This document shows, piece by piece, positions 28,048-36,649 of a stretch of 64,000 bases of DNA (positions are counted from its first letter, which is position 1; each line of letters begins with the position of its first letter). A model generated the notes under the pieces. That model worked only from the letters and a program-made list of their open reading frames with translations. It had not been told where the DNA came from and made no database searches. The stretch lies in assembly GCF_001280065.1 (NCBI RefSeq), contig NZ_LGEA01000036.1, positions 124,001 to 188,000 on the forward strand. The letters are read 5' to 3'. This DNA comes from Streptomyces sp. NRRL B-1140. Lineage in GTDB: Bacteria > Actinomycetota > Actinomycetes > Streptomycetales > Streptomycetaceae. A program made the translations under genes and the position numbers.

Positions 28048-28193
28048 AAAAGGAACGTTGCCGAGACTATGCCTTCAAGTTTCGAAGTCAATAGGTCAGG
28101 ACCTGAGAATCTGAGGCAGGGATGTGTCGGCTGTGTGTTCAAGTGTTGAAGCCACAGGATCACGCAGGTGAGACCGATGTAGGTGACACCTAT

Positions 28194-31100
28194 TCAGCGG
28201 AGGCGCTGGCTGATGACCTTCGACACACCGTCGCCCTGCATGGAGACGCCGTAGAGCGCGTCGGCGACCTCCATGGTGCGCTTCTGGTGGGTGATCACGA
28301 TCAGCTGGGAGGCTTCCTGGAGCTCCTGCATGATCCGGATGAGCCGCTGGAGGTTGGTGTCGTCGAGGGCGGCCTCGACCTCGTCCATGACGTAGAACGG
28401 GCTGGGCCGCGCCTTGAAGATCGACACGAGCATCGCCACCGCGGTCAGCGACCGCTCGCCGCCCGAGAGCAGCGACAGCCTCTTGACCTTCTTGCCCGGC
28501 GGACGCGCCTCGACGTCCACGCCCGTGGTGAGCATGTTGTCGGGGTCGGTCAGGATCAGCCGCCCCTCACCACCGGGGAACAGCCGGCTGAAGACGCCCT
28601 CGAACTCCCGGGCTGTGTCGCGGTAGGCCTCCGTGAAGACCTGCTCGACGCGCTCGTCGACCTCCTTCACCACCTGCAGGAGGTCCGCCCGCGTCTTCTT
28701 CAGGTCCTCGAGCTGCTCACTGAGGAACTGGTGGCGTTCCTCCAGCGCGGCGAACTCCTCCAGGGCGAGCGGGTTCACCTTGCCGAGCTGCTGGTAGGCA
28801 CGCTCGGCGGCCTTGAGGCGCTTCTCCTGCTCGGCCCGGAGATACGGCCTGGGCCGGTTGCGCGGGTGCTCCGGGTCCTCCGGCAGCTCCTCGCCCTCGG
28901 CGGGGGGCGAGGGCGGCACGAGCTGGTGCGGTCCGTACTCCGCCACCAGTCCGGCCGGTTCGACACCCAGCTCCTCCAGCGCCTTGGTCTCCAGCTGCTC
29001 GATGCGCAGCCGCTTCTCGGCGCCGAGTACCTCGCCACGGTGGACCGAATCCGTCAACTTGTCGAGCTCGCCCTTGAGATCACGCCCCTCGGTGCGGGCG
29101 CCGGCCAGTTCCTGCTCGCGGCGGGCCTTGGCGGCCTCGGCGGCGGTGCGCTCCTCGTCGGCGCGGGCCAGGGAGACCTCGACGTGGGCGAGCAGCTGCC
29201 GGGCACCGGCGCCGACGGCCTCGGCGACGGCCGCCTCGTGCCGCAGCCGGGCCCGCCGCTGCTCGGCACGCGCGCGTGCCTCGCGTTCCGCGCGGGCGGC
29301 CCGGTCCAGGGAGTCGGCCCGTCCGGCCAGCGCTTTGACCCGTTCCTCGTGCGTACGGGCCTGGAGCCGGGCCTCCATCTCGGTCTGGCGCGCGTTGGCA
29401 CCGTCGGCGGCGAGCCGGTCCCGTGCGGAGGTGTCGGGCTCCTCCTCGATCGGCATCTCCTCGGCGACGGCGAGCCGCTCGGCGAGTTCCTCGACCTCCT
29501 GGAGCGCCTTGTCCAGGGCCTCCTGCGCTCGGGCCGCCGCTGCGGCGGACCGCTCGGCCTCGCCCGCCGCGCCTCGCGCCTGTCCGGCGAGACGGCCGAG
29601 CTGCTGGGCGACGCCCGACTTCTCGCGGTCGGCCGCCCGGCGCCGCTCCCCCAGTTCCTCGACCAGGGCGGCTGCTTCCTTGCGCCGCCCTACGGCTGCC
29701 TGCTGGGCCTCGGTCAGCTCCTGGCAGCGGACGGCGAGCTCTTCCAGCTCGGCGGCGGCCTCGTCGACGGAGGCCTGGACTTCGAGGAGGCTGGGGGCGC
29801 CCGCGGAGCCACCGTGGGCGAAGTGGGCGCCCAGGAGGTCGCCTTCGGCGGTCACCGCGGTGAGGTCGGGGTGGCTGTATACGAGGTCTTCGGCGTCTTC
29901 GAGGGTGCTGACGACGACGATGCCGTGGAGCAGGCGGCGGACTGCCGGCATGAGGTCGGTGGGGCCGCGGACCAGGTCGGCGGCGTAGGGGTGTCGTACG
30001 TCTGCCGGTTGGTCGTGGCCGGTCGCGCAGTTCCCCGCGCCCCTAGGGAGATGGTCCCCGGCCAGGAGCAGGGTGGCCCGGCCTCCGTCCTGCTTGCGCA
30101 GCATGCGGATGGCCTCGGCCGCCGCGGACGGGGACGTCACGGCCAGGGCGTCGGCGGCGGCCCCGAACGCCGCCGCCAGAGCGACCTCGTGGCCGGGGGT
30201 CACCGTCAGGAGCTCCGCCGCCGGGCCGAGCAGGCCGGAGAGGCGGTCCTTGGCCGCGAGCAGTATCCCGGTGCCGTCCTTGCGCCGCAGGCCGAGTGCC
30301 AGCGCCTCGTGGCGGGCCTGGGTGGCGGCGCGTTTCCGCTCCGCCGCCGTGGCCTCCTCGCGGGCCGCCGAGAGGGCGGCCTCGGCCTCGGCCAGCTGCC
30401 GCTTCGCCGTCTCGTGCTGCTCGGAGAGCTCCGCGTCACCGGCGTCGAGACCGTCGACCTCGGATTTGAGTGCCTCGTACTCCTCCTGGGCGGCGACGGC
30501 GCGTTCCTGGGCCTCGTCGCGGGCGGCGGCCAGGCGTTCGATCTCGGCCTGGGCGGAGGCCGCGCGGGAGCGGGCGGCGTTGACCTGGCCGCTGAGGCGG
30601 GCCAGGCCCTCACGCCGGTCGGCGATGGCCCGGGCGGCGTCCTTCAGGCGCCGTTCCTCCTCGGTGAGCGACCGCTCCAGCTCGGCGCGGTGGGCGACCG
30701 TGTCCTCCAGGGCGCGTTCGGCCGCCTCCAGGGCCGCCTCCAGCTCGGCCTCCTGCTCACGGATCCGGGCGGCCTCGCGCTCCATGTCCTCCGGGTCGCG
30801 GCCGCGGCGCTCCTCGGGTGGCGTCGAGGTGGCGCTCTTCACGCGGGCGTCGGCCAGTGAGATCGTGCCCCGCACCCGCTCGGCGAGCTGGGAGAGCTCG
30901 TACCAGGTCTGCTGGGCGCGCTGGAGGCGCGGCGCGAGACGGCGGACCTCGTCCTCCAGGAGGGCCTCACGCTGGAGCGCCGTGCGCAGCTCCTGCTCGG
31001 CGGACTCCTTTCGCTCCTTCAGCGCGGCCTCGTCGGCGATCTCGGCCTTGAGTGCTTCCCGGAGCCGCACGAGGTCGTCGGCGAGCAGGCGCAGGCGGGC

Positions 31101-31772
31101 GTCGCGCAGGTCGGCCTGGATGACGGCGGCTCTGCGGGCGACGGCGGCCTGGCGGCCGAGCGGCTTGAGCTGGCGCCGGAGCTCGTCGGTGAGGTCCTGC
31201 ACGCGTGCGAGGTTGGCCTGCATCGCGTCCAGCTTGCGCAGCGCCTTCTCCTTGCGCTTGCGGTGCTTGAGGACGCCCGCGGCCTCCTCGATGAAGGCGC
31301 GGCGGCCCATGGGGTCGGCGTGCAGCACGGAGTCGAGCTGGCCCTGCCCGACGATCACGTGCATCTCGCGGCCGATGCCGGAGTCGGAGAGGAGGTCCTG
31401 GATGTCGAGGAGGCGGCAGGTGTCGCCGTTGATCTGGTACTCGCTGCCGCCGTTGCGGAACATGATCCGCGTGATGGTGACCTCGGCGTACTCGATGGGC
31501 AGGGCCCCGTCGGAGTTGTCGATGGTCAGGGACACCTCGGCGCGGCCCAGCGGGGGGCGGCCGGTGGTGCCGGCGAAGATGACGTCCTCCATCTTGCCGC
31601 CGCGCAGCGACTTGGCGCCCTGCTCGCCCATGACCCAGCTGAGGGCGTCGACGACGTTGGACTTGCCCGAGCCGTTCGGTCCGACGACGCACGTGATCCC
31701 CGGCTCGAACCGAAGGGTGGTCGCCGAGGCGAACGACTTGAACCCGCGGAGGGTCAGGGCCTTGAGGTGCAC
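28194..31772 (-). CDS. smc: Chromosome segregation protein SMC
   Basis: A 1192-aa SMC condensin subunit. The N-terminal head has Walker A VVGPNGSGKSNVVDALSWVM; two long coiled coils flank a hinge (about residues 515-660); the C-terminal head has signature LSLLSGGERSLTAVAMLVS and Walker B FYVMDEVEAALDDTNL. It compacts and aligns chromosomes with ScpAB, notably during sporulation. The GTG at 31772 (VHLKALTLRGFKSFASAT) is chosen by homology; the frame is open to 31847. Residues 577-586 (RGAGNCATGH) come from an in-frame copy of a dispersed repeat within the hinge, and introduce a cysteine. Confidence 0.94.
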   Translation of the reverse strand: MHLKALTLRGFKSFASATTLRFEPGITCVVGPNGSGKSNVVDALSWVMGEQGAKSLRGGKMEDVIFAGTTGRPPLGRAEVSLTIDNSDGALPIEYAEVTITRIMFRNGGSEYQINGDTCRLLDIQDLLSDSGIGREMHVIVGQGQLDSVLHADPMGRRAFIEEAAGVLKHRKRKEKALRKLDAMQANLARVQDLTDELRRQLKPLGRQAAVARRAAVIQADLRDARLRLLADDLVRLREALKAEIADEAALKERKESAEQELRTALQREALLEDEVRRLAPRLQRAQQTWYELSQLAERVRGTISLADARVKSATSTPPEERRGRDPEDMEREAARIREQEAELEAALEAAERALEDTVAHRAELERSLTEEERRLKDAARAIADRREGLARLSGQVNAARSRAASAQAEIERLAAARDEAQERAVAAQEEYEALKSEVDGLDAGDAELSEQHETAKRQLAEAEAALSAAREEATAAERKRAATQARHEALALGLRRKDGTGILLAAKDRLSGLLGPAAELLTVTPGHEVALAAAFGAAADALAVTSPSAAAEAIRMLRKQDGGRATLLLAGDHLPRGAGNCATGHDQPADVRHPYAADLVRGPTDLMPAVRRLLHGIVVVSTLEDAEDLVYSHPDLTAVTAEGDLLGAHFAHGGSAGAPSLLEVQASVDEAAAELEELAVRCQELTEAQQAAVGRRKEAAALVEELGERRRAADREKSGVAQQLGRLAGQARGAAGEAERSAAAAARAQEALDKALQEVEELAERLAVAEEMPIEEEPDTSARDRLAADGANARQTEMEARLQARTHEERVKALAGRADSLDRAARAEREARARAEQRRARLRHEAAVAEAVGAGARQLLAHVEVSLARADEERTAAEAAKARREQELAGARTEGRDLKGELDKLTDSVHRGEVLGAEKRLRIEQLETKALEELGVEPAGLVAEYGPHQLVPPSPPAEGEELPEDPEHPRNRPRPYLRAEQEKRLKAAERAYQQLGKVNPLALEEFAALEERHQFLSEQLEDLKKTRADLLQVVKEVDERVEQVFTEAYRDTAREFEGVFSRLFPGGEGRLILTDPDNMLTTGVDVEARPPGKKVKRLSLLSGGERSLTAVAMLVSIFKARPSPFYVMDEVEAALDDTNLQRLIRIMQELQEASQLIVITHQKRTMEVADALYGVSMQGDGVSKVISQRLR
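30015..30044 (+). repeat. Dispersed 30-bp Streptomyces repeat, copy A (inside smc)
   Basis: Core GCGCAGTTCCCCGCGCCCCT preceded by GTGGCCGGTC. It matches copies at 39718, 52062 and 60527 but lies within the smc coding sequence, antisense to it and in frame with it: its ten codons encode residues 577-586 of SMC. Confidence 0.85.
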
Positions 31773-31887
31773 GCCGCCGGACTCTACCGCCCGGGTGTGT
31801 CTCACTCCATGAACCCGCGGTTTCGCCGCTGAACGCTCAGGGCACATCAGACGTTAAAGACGGTGAAAGGATGCGGGGGCAAGAAAG

Positions 31888-31912
31888 AAGGGACGCCGAC
31901 AGGGCGTCCCTT
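31888..31912 (-). terminator. Terminator between the 67-aa gene and smc
   Basis: Stem AAGGGACGCC (31888-31897) with GGCGTCCCTT (31903-31912), 10 bp perfect, 5-nt loop. It lies about 72 nt past the stop of the 67-aa coiled-coil gene and upstream of smc, so smc most likely has its own promoter in 31773-31887. Confidence 0.8.
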
Positions 31913-31984
31913 GCACTTCTGACAACTAGGCGGTTGTGACGGGCGGCCCAACCACTGCTGTGCTGTTGTGGAGCGGTGCAGTGA

Positions 31985-32188
31985 TCAGGTGAGCGCAGGC
32001 TCCGCCTGGTGTGCGTCAACGCTCTCCATGATCCTGTCGTGAGAAGCGGCAGCCGTGAGCGCCTCGTTCTCAGCCTGGATTCGTCCGAGCTCGGATTCCA
32101 GGTCCTGGACGCGCTGCTGGAGCCGTCGCATCTCGGCGAGGAGTCGCGGGTCGGAGCCGCCGACGTAACCGAGAAGCGCCTTTGCCAT
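31985..32188 (-). CDS. Small coiled-coil protein, conserved in Streptomyces
   Basis: A 67-aa protein, MAKALLGYVGGSDPRLLAEM, then a heptad-rich helix (RRLQQRVQDLESELGRIQAE) and an acidic/His tail. It should form a short dimeric coiled coil. The ATG at 32188 is supported by GGAGGA about 9 nt upstream. I recognise the opening as a conserved streptomycete hypothetical protein but know no function. It is bounded by a terminator, so it is probably monocistronic, just upstream of smc. Confidence 0.78.
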   Translation of the reverse strand: MAKALLGYVGGSDPRLLAEMRRLQQRVQDLESELGRIQAENEALTAAASHDRIMESVDAHQAEPALT

Positions 32189-32566
32189 GATGGATGGTCC
32201 TCCACAATGCGTGACCGACCGCTGCGGTGTGGGTCGTGAGGGATTCGCACCCGCAGTCTTGGCAGGGCCTGGAGTTGTACTGCCGTTCAGCCATGCCAAA
32301 CAGCTAAGGTGCGCGGGGCTTTCAGCGTCTCACCAAAAAGTTTGACGGTCAACACGATCACGCCCCGTATTGGGGGGCGGCCCAGGCACGCGCGGCCTGG
32401 AACGGCCGTACTGCGGCTTCTGCGGGGCCCTCGGGGCGTGGCGATCATCCTTGCGTGTGGAGCGTGCCAAGGCAAGCGGTTCCGGCAATCACCAGGGAGT
32501 TTCCTCTCCGGGTGGCCGTCGGTACGCCGCCCGGAGGCCGCCTCGGAAGCGGCCCGGCGGGCGTGA
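32189..32566. other. Intergenic region between acyP and the 67-aa gene
   Basis: A 378-bp gap with no credible gene. On the minus strand a TTGACC at about 32349-32354, within the near-palindrome GTTGACCGTCAAAC, could be a -35 or an operator for the 67-aa gene. No strong terminator for acyP is visible. Confidence 0.35.
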
Positions 32567-32848
32567 TCAGCGGATGGCGAAGCCGTCGTACCCACCGCGC
32601 GGTGTGTCCCAGATCTCGGTGACGCCGTCCACCCTGCCGGGCGTGTCGTCACCCTGGAGCCACTCGAGCAGGCCCTCGCAGCCCTCGCGCCCGCCCTCGG
32701 CGACCACCTGGACACGGCCGTCGCCCAAATTGAGAGCAAAGCCACTCAGGCCGCCGATCTCCAATGCCTTGGCCCGCGTGAACCAGCGGAAACCCACACC
32801 TTGGACGCGTCCACGCACCCAGGCGACCAGTCGCACATCCTCGCTCAT
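32567..32848 (-). CDS. acyP: Acylphosphatase
   Basis: A 93-aa acylphosphatase that hydrolyses carboxyl-phosphate bonds in metabolites such as acetyl phosphate. The catalytic signature [20 protein letters not shown] holds the active-site arginine (R22 in VGFRWF region) and the asparagine lies in [18 protein letters not shown]. Length is standard. Location upstream of smc is typical in actinobacteria. No signal peptide. Confidence 0.93.
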   Translation of the reverse strand: MSEDVRLVAWVRGRVQGVGFRWFTRAKALEIGGLSGFALNLGDGRVQVVAEGGREGCEGLLEWLQGDDTPGRVDGVTEIWDTPRGGYDGFAIR

Positions 32849-32935
32849 GACTGCAACCTAACCGCCCAAACTCTCTCCGGGCACTTCCTCCACTTGCGCC
32901 ATGCGGTACCGTCCCCCCTCAACGAATCTCATATG

Positions 32936-32959
32936 AAACTCACACGATCGAGTGAGTTT
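32936..32959. promoter_or_regulatory. 24-bp near-perfect palindrome upstream of the CAP-domain gene
   Basis: Arms AAACTCAC (32936-32943) and GTGAGTTT (32952-32959) flank ACGATCGA, whose centre CGATCG is itself palindromic; only one base pair of the whole 24 bp breaks symmetry. It is 50 bp upstream of the CAP-protein start and 87 bp from the acyP start, in an AT-rich island. The form is that of a homodimeric repressor or activator site. The protein that binds it is unknown. Confidence 0.65.
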
Positions 32960-33009
32960 GGTGTTGATCTCGAGGACGAGTCGACCGCCAGGACGAGGAA
33001 GGCCAGGAC

Positions 33010-34161
33010 ATGGGACGCCACCGACGCTCCGACGCCGGCCGCGCCGCCACGGGCCGCGCCACGGGAATCACCCACGCCGACGGCTTCGCGGAGGGGCACG
33101 ATCCGCTGTACCCCACCGCGGACGACGCCCCGACGATGGGCATCGCGCCCTATCTGAACCCCGAGGCGTACGCCGAGACCAGCGCCAGGAGCGAGGCCTA
33201 TCTGTTCGGGGCGGAGGCCTCCGCGGCCGGCGACCGCTTCACGGACACGGCCGTGTTCGCGAGCGACGGTTTCGGCTCCGACGGTTTCACCCCCGACGGC
33301 CGATCCCGGCGCGCCGGCTCCCACCGCCGCCGCAAGAAGGCCGCCCGGCCGGTGCGCACCGGCCTGCTCGGCGTCTCCGCCGCTGTCGCCCTCGGCACGG
33401 TCGCGGTCGCCACGGGCGCGGTGCCCGGCCTCGACAACTACAAGCTCGGCGGGGGCGGCGGGGCCGACAAGGTCCAGGCCGGGGACACGCCGACGAACGC
33501 CCCGATCGAGCAGGGCGGCACCGCCGGCAGCGCCGAGAGCCGGGACGAGACGTCCACCAGCCGGGACGCCGAGCGTTCCGCCTCGCCTTCGCCGTCCGCC
33601 TCGAAGACCTCGGCCGCGCCGACGAAGACGCCGAAGACGCCGGAGAAGCCCGAGAAGACGCAGGAGAAGACTCCGGAGAAGAAGGAGCCGACGGCCACCC
33701 CGAGCAAGAAGCCGGACACCACGCCCTCCCGTACGGCCACGAAGGCGCCGAGGACCCCCAACGCCTCCGCCGCCCTGTCCGGGGAGTCGGCCGCCGCGGC
33801 CCAGGTGCTCAGCCTCGTGAACGAGGAGCGGGCCAAGGTGGGCTGCAGCCCGGTCGCGGCCAACAGCGCTCTCACCGACCTGGCCCAGAGTTACAGCGAG
33901 GACATGGCCGCACGGGGCTTCTTCGACCACACCGACCCGGACGGCCGCACCCCCTGGGACCGAGCCGAGAAGGCCGGGATATCCAACCTGGGCGGGGAGA
34001 ACATAGCCCGCGGCCAGGCGAACGCCGCAGCCGTGATGGACGCCTGGATGAACAGCCCCGGCCACCGCGCCAACATACTGAACTGCGACTTCAAGACGCT
34101 GGGCGTCGGAGTCGAGTTCGGCTCCGGCGGCCCCTGGTGGACGCAGAACTTCGGATACTAG
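33010..34161 (+). CDS. CAP/SCP-domain extracytoplasmic protein
   Basis: A 383-aa membrane-anchored surface protein. An unusual ~105-residue acidic, Ala/Gly/Asp-rich cytoplasmic N-terminus ends in SRRAGSHRRRKKAARPVRTG; then one membrane helix (about 118-138, LLGVSAAVALGTVAVATGAV); a Ser/Thr/Pro/Lys linker (TPKTPEKPEKTQEKTPEKKE); and a C-terminal CAP domain (about 258-383) with LSLVNEERAKVGCSPVAANS, SEDMAARGFFDHTDPDGRTP, GENIARGQANAAAVMDAWMN and SPGHRANILNCDFKTLGVGV. Two cysteines could pair. Bacterial CAP proteins lack a settled role. A strong palindrome precedes it. Confidence 0.88.
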   Translation: MGRHRRSDAGRAATGRATGITHADGFAEGHDPLYPTADDAPTMGIAPYLNPEAYAETSARSEAYLFGAEASAAGDRFTDTAVFASDGFGSDGFTPDGRSRRAGSHRRRKKAARPVRTGLLGVSAAVALGTVAVATGAVPGLDNYKLGGGGGADKVQAGDTPTNAPIEQGGTAGSAESRDETSTSRDAERSASPSPSASKTSAAPTKTPKTPEKPEKTQEKTPEKKEPTATPSKKPDTTPSRTATKAPRTPNASAALSGESAAAAQVLSLVNEERAKVGCSPVAANSALTDLAQSYSEDMAARGFFDHTDPDGRTPWDRAEKAGISNLGGENIARGQANAAAVMDAWMNSPGHRANILNCDFKTLGVGVEFGSGGPWWTQNFGY

Positions 34162-34206
34162 GCCCTGCTGACGCCACCGGCCGGCCTGAGAAGCCGCAGC
34201 ACACTG

Positions 34207-34244
34207 GCGCTAACTTGTGGTTAGTGCAACCTATTGGTTAGCGC
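34207..34244. promoter_or_regulatory. Inverted-repeat operator upstream of the HxlR regulator
   Basis: GCGCTAAC (34207-34214) and GTTAGCGC (34237-34244) form a perfect 8-bp pair, and an additional GTTAG (34220-34224) pairs locally with CTAAC, giving three GTTAG half-sites. It ends 22 bp before the hxlR start, so it overlaps the expected promoter and suits autorepression, common in this family. Confidence 0.65.
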
Positions 34245-34266
34245 TGCGCTGGCGTACGCTGGTCGT

Positions 34267-34665
34267 ATGACCACCACCCAGGGACTCACGGAGGGCCTCG
34301 ACGACCTCCCCTTCAACGTGTTCGCCAAGGCCTGCCCGTCGCGGGGCACGCTGGAGCACGTCACGGGCCGCTGGGGCGGCCTCGCGCTCGGCGCCCTGTA
34401 CGAGGGGTCGCTGCGCTTCAACGAGTTGCGCCGCCGCGTCGACGGGGTCAGCGAGAAGATGCTGTCCCAGACGTTGCAGGCCCTGGAGCGTGACGGTCTG
34501 GTCCACCGTGAGGCCCAGCCGACCAACCCGCCCCGGGTGGACTACGAACTGACACCGCTCGGGCGGGACGTGGCCGAGCGGCTGCTCGCCCTGATCCACT
34601 GCGTGGAGGGCAGCATGGAGCAGGTGCTGGCCGCCCGCGAGCGGTACGACTCCGCTAGGGCGTGA
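34267..34665 (+). CDS. HxlR-family winged-helix transcriptional regulator
   Basis: A 132-aa HxlR regulator. The family core is present: [40 protein letters not shown] and [20 protein letters not shown] (recognition helix and wing), then [19 protein letters not shown] single N-terminal cysteine (AKACPSRG) could be a redox or electrophile sensor, as in other HxlR proteins. The gene overlaps the 3' end of mutM by 11 bp tail-to-tail. Targets are unknown; no divergent enzyme gene, the usual partner, is next to it. Confidence 0.88.
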   Translation: MTTTQGLTEGLDDLPFNVFAKACPSRGTLEHVTGRWGGLALGALYEGSLRFNELRRRVDGVSEKMLSQTLQALERDGLVHREAQPTNPPRVDYELTPLGRDVAERLLALIHCVEGSMEQVLAARERYDSARA

Positions 34666-35515
34666 TCCTGGGCGGCCGCTGGCACTTCGGGCAGTAGTAG
34701 CTCGACCGGTTCATCCAGGGCCGTCGCCGCATAGGGGTGCCGCAGCGCCGGCAGGGCAGGCCCTCGCGTCCGTACGCGTCGAGCGACCGGTCGAAGTAGC
34801 CCGACTCGCCGTTCACATTGACGTACAGGCTGTCGAAGCTGGTGCCGCCCACCGCGAGGGCCGCGTTCATCACGTCCCGTACATGCCCCAGGAGCATCAG
34901 GGTGCGGGGGCGGGTGAAGGTCGCGGTCGGGCGCTCGTAGTGGATGCGGGCGCGCCACAGGGCCTCGTCCGCGTAGATGTTGCCGACACCGCTGATCAGC
35001 GACTGGTCGAGCAGGGCCCGCTTGATCGTGGACCGCTTGCGGCGCAGCGCCCGGTGGAAGGCCTCGTCGTCGAAGAGCTCGTCGAGCGGGTCGCGGGCGA
35101 TGTGCGCGATGACGTCCGGCAGGCCTTCGGGGGTGTTGTCGTGCAGCGAGAGGCCGCCGAAGGTGCGCTGGTCGACGAAGCGGAGTTCGGTCTCCAGGGT
35201 GTCGGTGAAGCGGACACGGATGCGCAGGTGCTTCTCGTCCGGCGCGGTGTTCGGCTGGACCAGAAGCTGACCGCTCATGCCGAGGTGGGCGAGGATCGAC
35301 TGGTCCGTGTCCTCCAGGGGCAGCCACAAGTACTTGCCGCGTCGGCTGGGGACGCCGATGCGGTGGCCCTTGAGGCGGTGCGCGAAGTCGTCGCCGCCGG
35401 CGAGATGGCGGCGTACCGCGCGCGGGTGCAGCACCTCGGTCTCGGCGACGGTGCGGTGGGCGACCCACCGCTCGAGACCGCGCCGCACGACCTCGACTTC
35501 GGGCAACTCGGGCAT
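34655..35515 (-). CDS. mutM: Formamidopyrimidine-DNA glycosylase MutM (Fpg)
   Basis: A 286-aa DNA glycosylase/AP lyase that removes 8-oxoguanine and formamidopyrimidines. The N-terminal [17 protein letters not shown] holds the catalytic Pro2 and Glu3; the helix-two-turn-helix is [19 protein letters not shown]; the C-terminal zinc finger is [16 protein letters not shown]...SYYCPKC with four cysteines. The ATG at 35515 places proline at position 2 as required. Downstream of rnc, after a strong hairpin. Confidence 0.95.
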   Translation of the reverse strand: MPELPEVEVVRRGLERWVAHRTVAETEVLHPRAVRRHLAGGDDFAHRLKGHRIGVPSRRGKYLWLPLEDTDQSILAHLGMSGQLLVQPNTAPDEKHLRIRVRFTDTLETELRFVDQRTFGGLSLHDNTPEGLPDVIAHIARDPLDELFDDEAFHRALRRKRSTIKRALLDQSLISGVGNIYADEALWRARIHYERPTATFTRPRTLMLLGHVRDVMNAALAVGGTSFDSLYVNVNGESGYFDRSLDAYGREGLPCRRCGTPMRRRPWMNRSSYYCPKCQRPPRITP

Positions 35516-35546
35516 GGGCTCCCCCGTCACGGACCTGTGGATGACG

Positions 35547-35579
35547 CGAGCGCCCGCCCCGGGCAGGGGCGGGCGCTCG
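35547..35579 (-). terminator. Hairpin between rnc and mutM
   Basis: A 14-bp perfect stem, CGAGCGCCCGCCCC (35547-35560) with GGGGCGGGCGCTCG (35566-35579), 5-nt loop, 39 nt past the rnc stop. It could terminate rnc or act as an mRNA processing/stability element if mutM is read through. Confidence 0.75.
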
Positions 35580-35617
35580 GGTGCGCTGTGTGCCGCCCGG
35601 GTGCGGGCGGCGGGCGG

Positions 35618-36454
35618 TCAGCCGCCGGCGCTGCCGTCGGTGACCGTCTGGGCGGCCTGAGCTGCGGCCGTCGCCGTCGCCTCGGCGTCCTTCGCCGCCT
35701 TGGCGCGCTCGTCCGCGGCGGCACGGATGGACCGCCATGCGGACTCGGCGGCCTGCTGCTCCGCCTCCTTCTTGCTGCGGCCGGTGCCGGTGCCGTACGA
35801 GACGCCTCCGACGCGGGCGGCAGCAGTGAAGGTCTTCTCGTGGTCGGGACCGGTCTCCGTGACCAGGTACTCGGGGACACCGAGCCCCTCGGTCGCGGTG
35901 AGCTCCTGGAGACTGGTCTTCCAGTCCAGGCCGGCTCCGAGGTTCGAGGACTTCTCGATCAGGGGATCGAACAGGCGGTGCACGAGCTCCGCCGCCGAGT
36001 CCAGTCCCTGGTCCAGGTAGACCGCGCCGATCACCGCTTCGAGGGTGTCGGCGAGGATGGACGCCTTGTCCCGGCCGCCCGTGCCCTCTTCACCCCGGCC
36101 GAGCCGGATGAAGGAGCCCAGGTCGAGCCCGCGGCCCACCTCGGCGAGCGCACGCGAGTTCACCACCGCGGCCCGCAGCTTGGCCAACTGGCCTTCTGGC
36201 AGGTCGGGGTGGGTGCGGTACAGCGTGTCCGTGACCACGAGGCCGAGGACGGAGTCCCCGAGGAACTCCAGGCGCTCGTTGGTCGGCAGACCGCCGTTCT
36301 CGTATGCGTACGACCGGTGGGTCAGTGCGCGCACCAGAAGGGCGGACTCGAGCTTGTACCCGAGCCGCCCTTCCAGAAGCGTGTGGGACGAGGCCTGGTT
36401 GTCCGCCGGAGCACTCCCGCTCGCACGGGAAGACTTGTTCTTAGGCGTGGACAC
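35618..36454 (-). CDS. rnc: Ribonuclease III (AbsB homologue)
   Basis: A 278-aa double-strand-specific endoribonuclease. The catalytic signature is [20 protein letters not shown], with the later acidic residues in [20 protein letters not shown]; the C-terminal dsRBD is [20 protein letters not shown] and [19 protein letters not shown]. The extreme C-terminus is an Ala/Thr-rich tail beyond the family core. In S. coelicolor the homologue AbsB is a global post-transcriptional regulator of antibiotic synthesis. The GTG at 36454 has AGAGG upstream; the frame is open further. Operon: DUF177 gene-rpmF-rnc. Confidence 0.94.
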   Translation of the reverse strand: MSTPKNKSSRASGSAPADNQASSHTLLEGRLGYKLESALLVRALTHRSYAYENGGLPTNERLEFLGDSVLGLVVTDTLYRTHPDLPEGQLAKLRAAVVNSRALAEVGRGLDLGSFIRLGRGEEGTGGRDKASILADTLEAVIGAVYLDQGLDSAAELVHRLFDPLIEKSSNLGAGLDWKTSLQELTATEGLGVPEYLVTETGPDHEKTFTAAARVGGVSYGTGTGRSKKEAEQQAAESAWRSIRAAADERAKAAKDAEATATAAAQAAQTVTDGSAGG

Positions 36455-36473
36455 AGTGCCTCTCACCAGCCGC

Positions 36474-36647
36474 TCAGACCTCGAGGACCTGGCGCTTGTT
36501 GTAGGTGCCGCACGACGGGCACGCGATGTGCTGCTGCTTGGGCTCGTGGCAGCGCTCGCACGCAACCAGGGTGGGGACCGCAGCCTTCCACTGCGACCGG
36601 CGGTGGCGCGTGTTGCTGCGCGACATCTTCCGCTTCGGAACAGCCAC
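36474..36647 (-). CDS. rpmF: 50S ribosomal protein L32
   Basis: A 57-aa bL32 gene, starting GTG at 36647 and ending TGA at 36474-36476. Translation opens [20 protein letters not shown] and continues with a zinc-ribbon: CERC at about residues 30-33 and CPSC at 43-46, ending NKRQVLEV. The zinc-binding (C+) form. It begins 2 bp after the DUF177 stop and ends 19 bp before rnc, so all three are co-transcribed. Confidence 0.96.
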   Translation of the reverse strand: MAVPKRKMSRSNTRHRRSQWKAAVPTLVACERCHEPKQQHIACPSCGTYNKRQVLEV

Positions 36648-36649
36648 GG

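Noticed and set aside
28122..30860. 912-codon plus-strand open frame opposite smc
   Set aside because: Antisense image of the SMC coiled coil (Leu/Gly/Arg-rich), with no motif or ribosome binding site.
32287..32745. Minus-strand open frame between acyP and the 67-aa gene
   Set aside because: It overlaps acyP in another frame and shows no motif; treated as non-coding.
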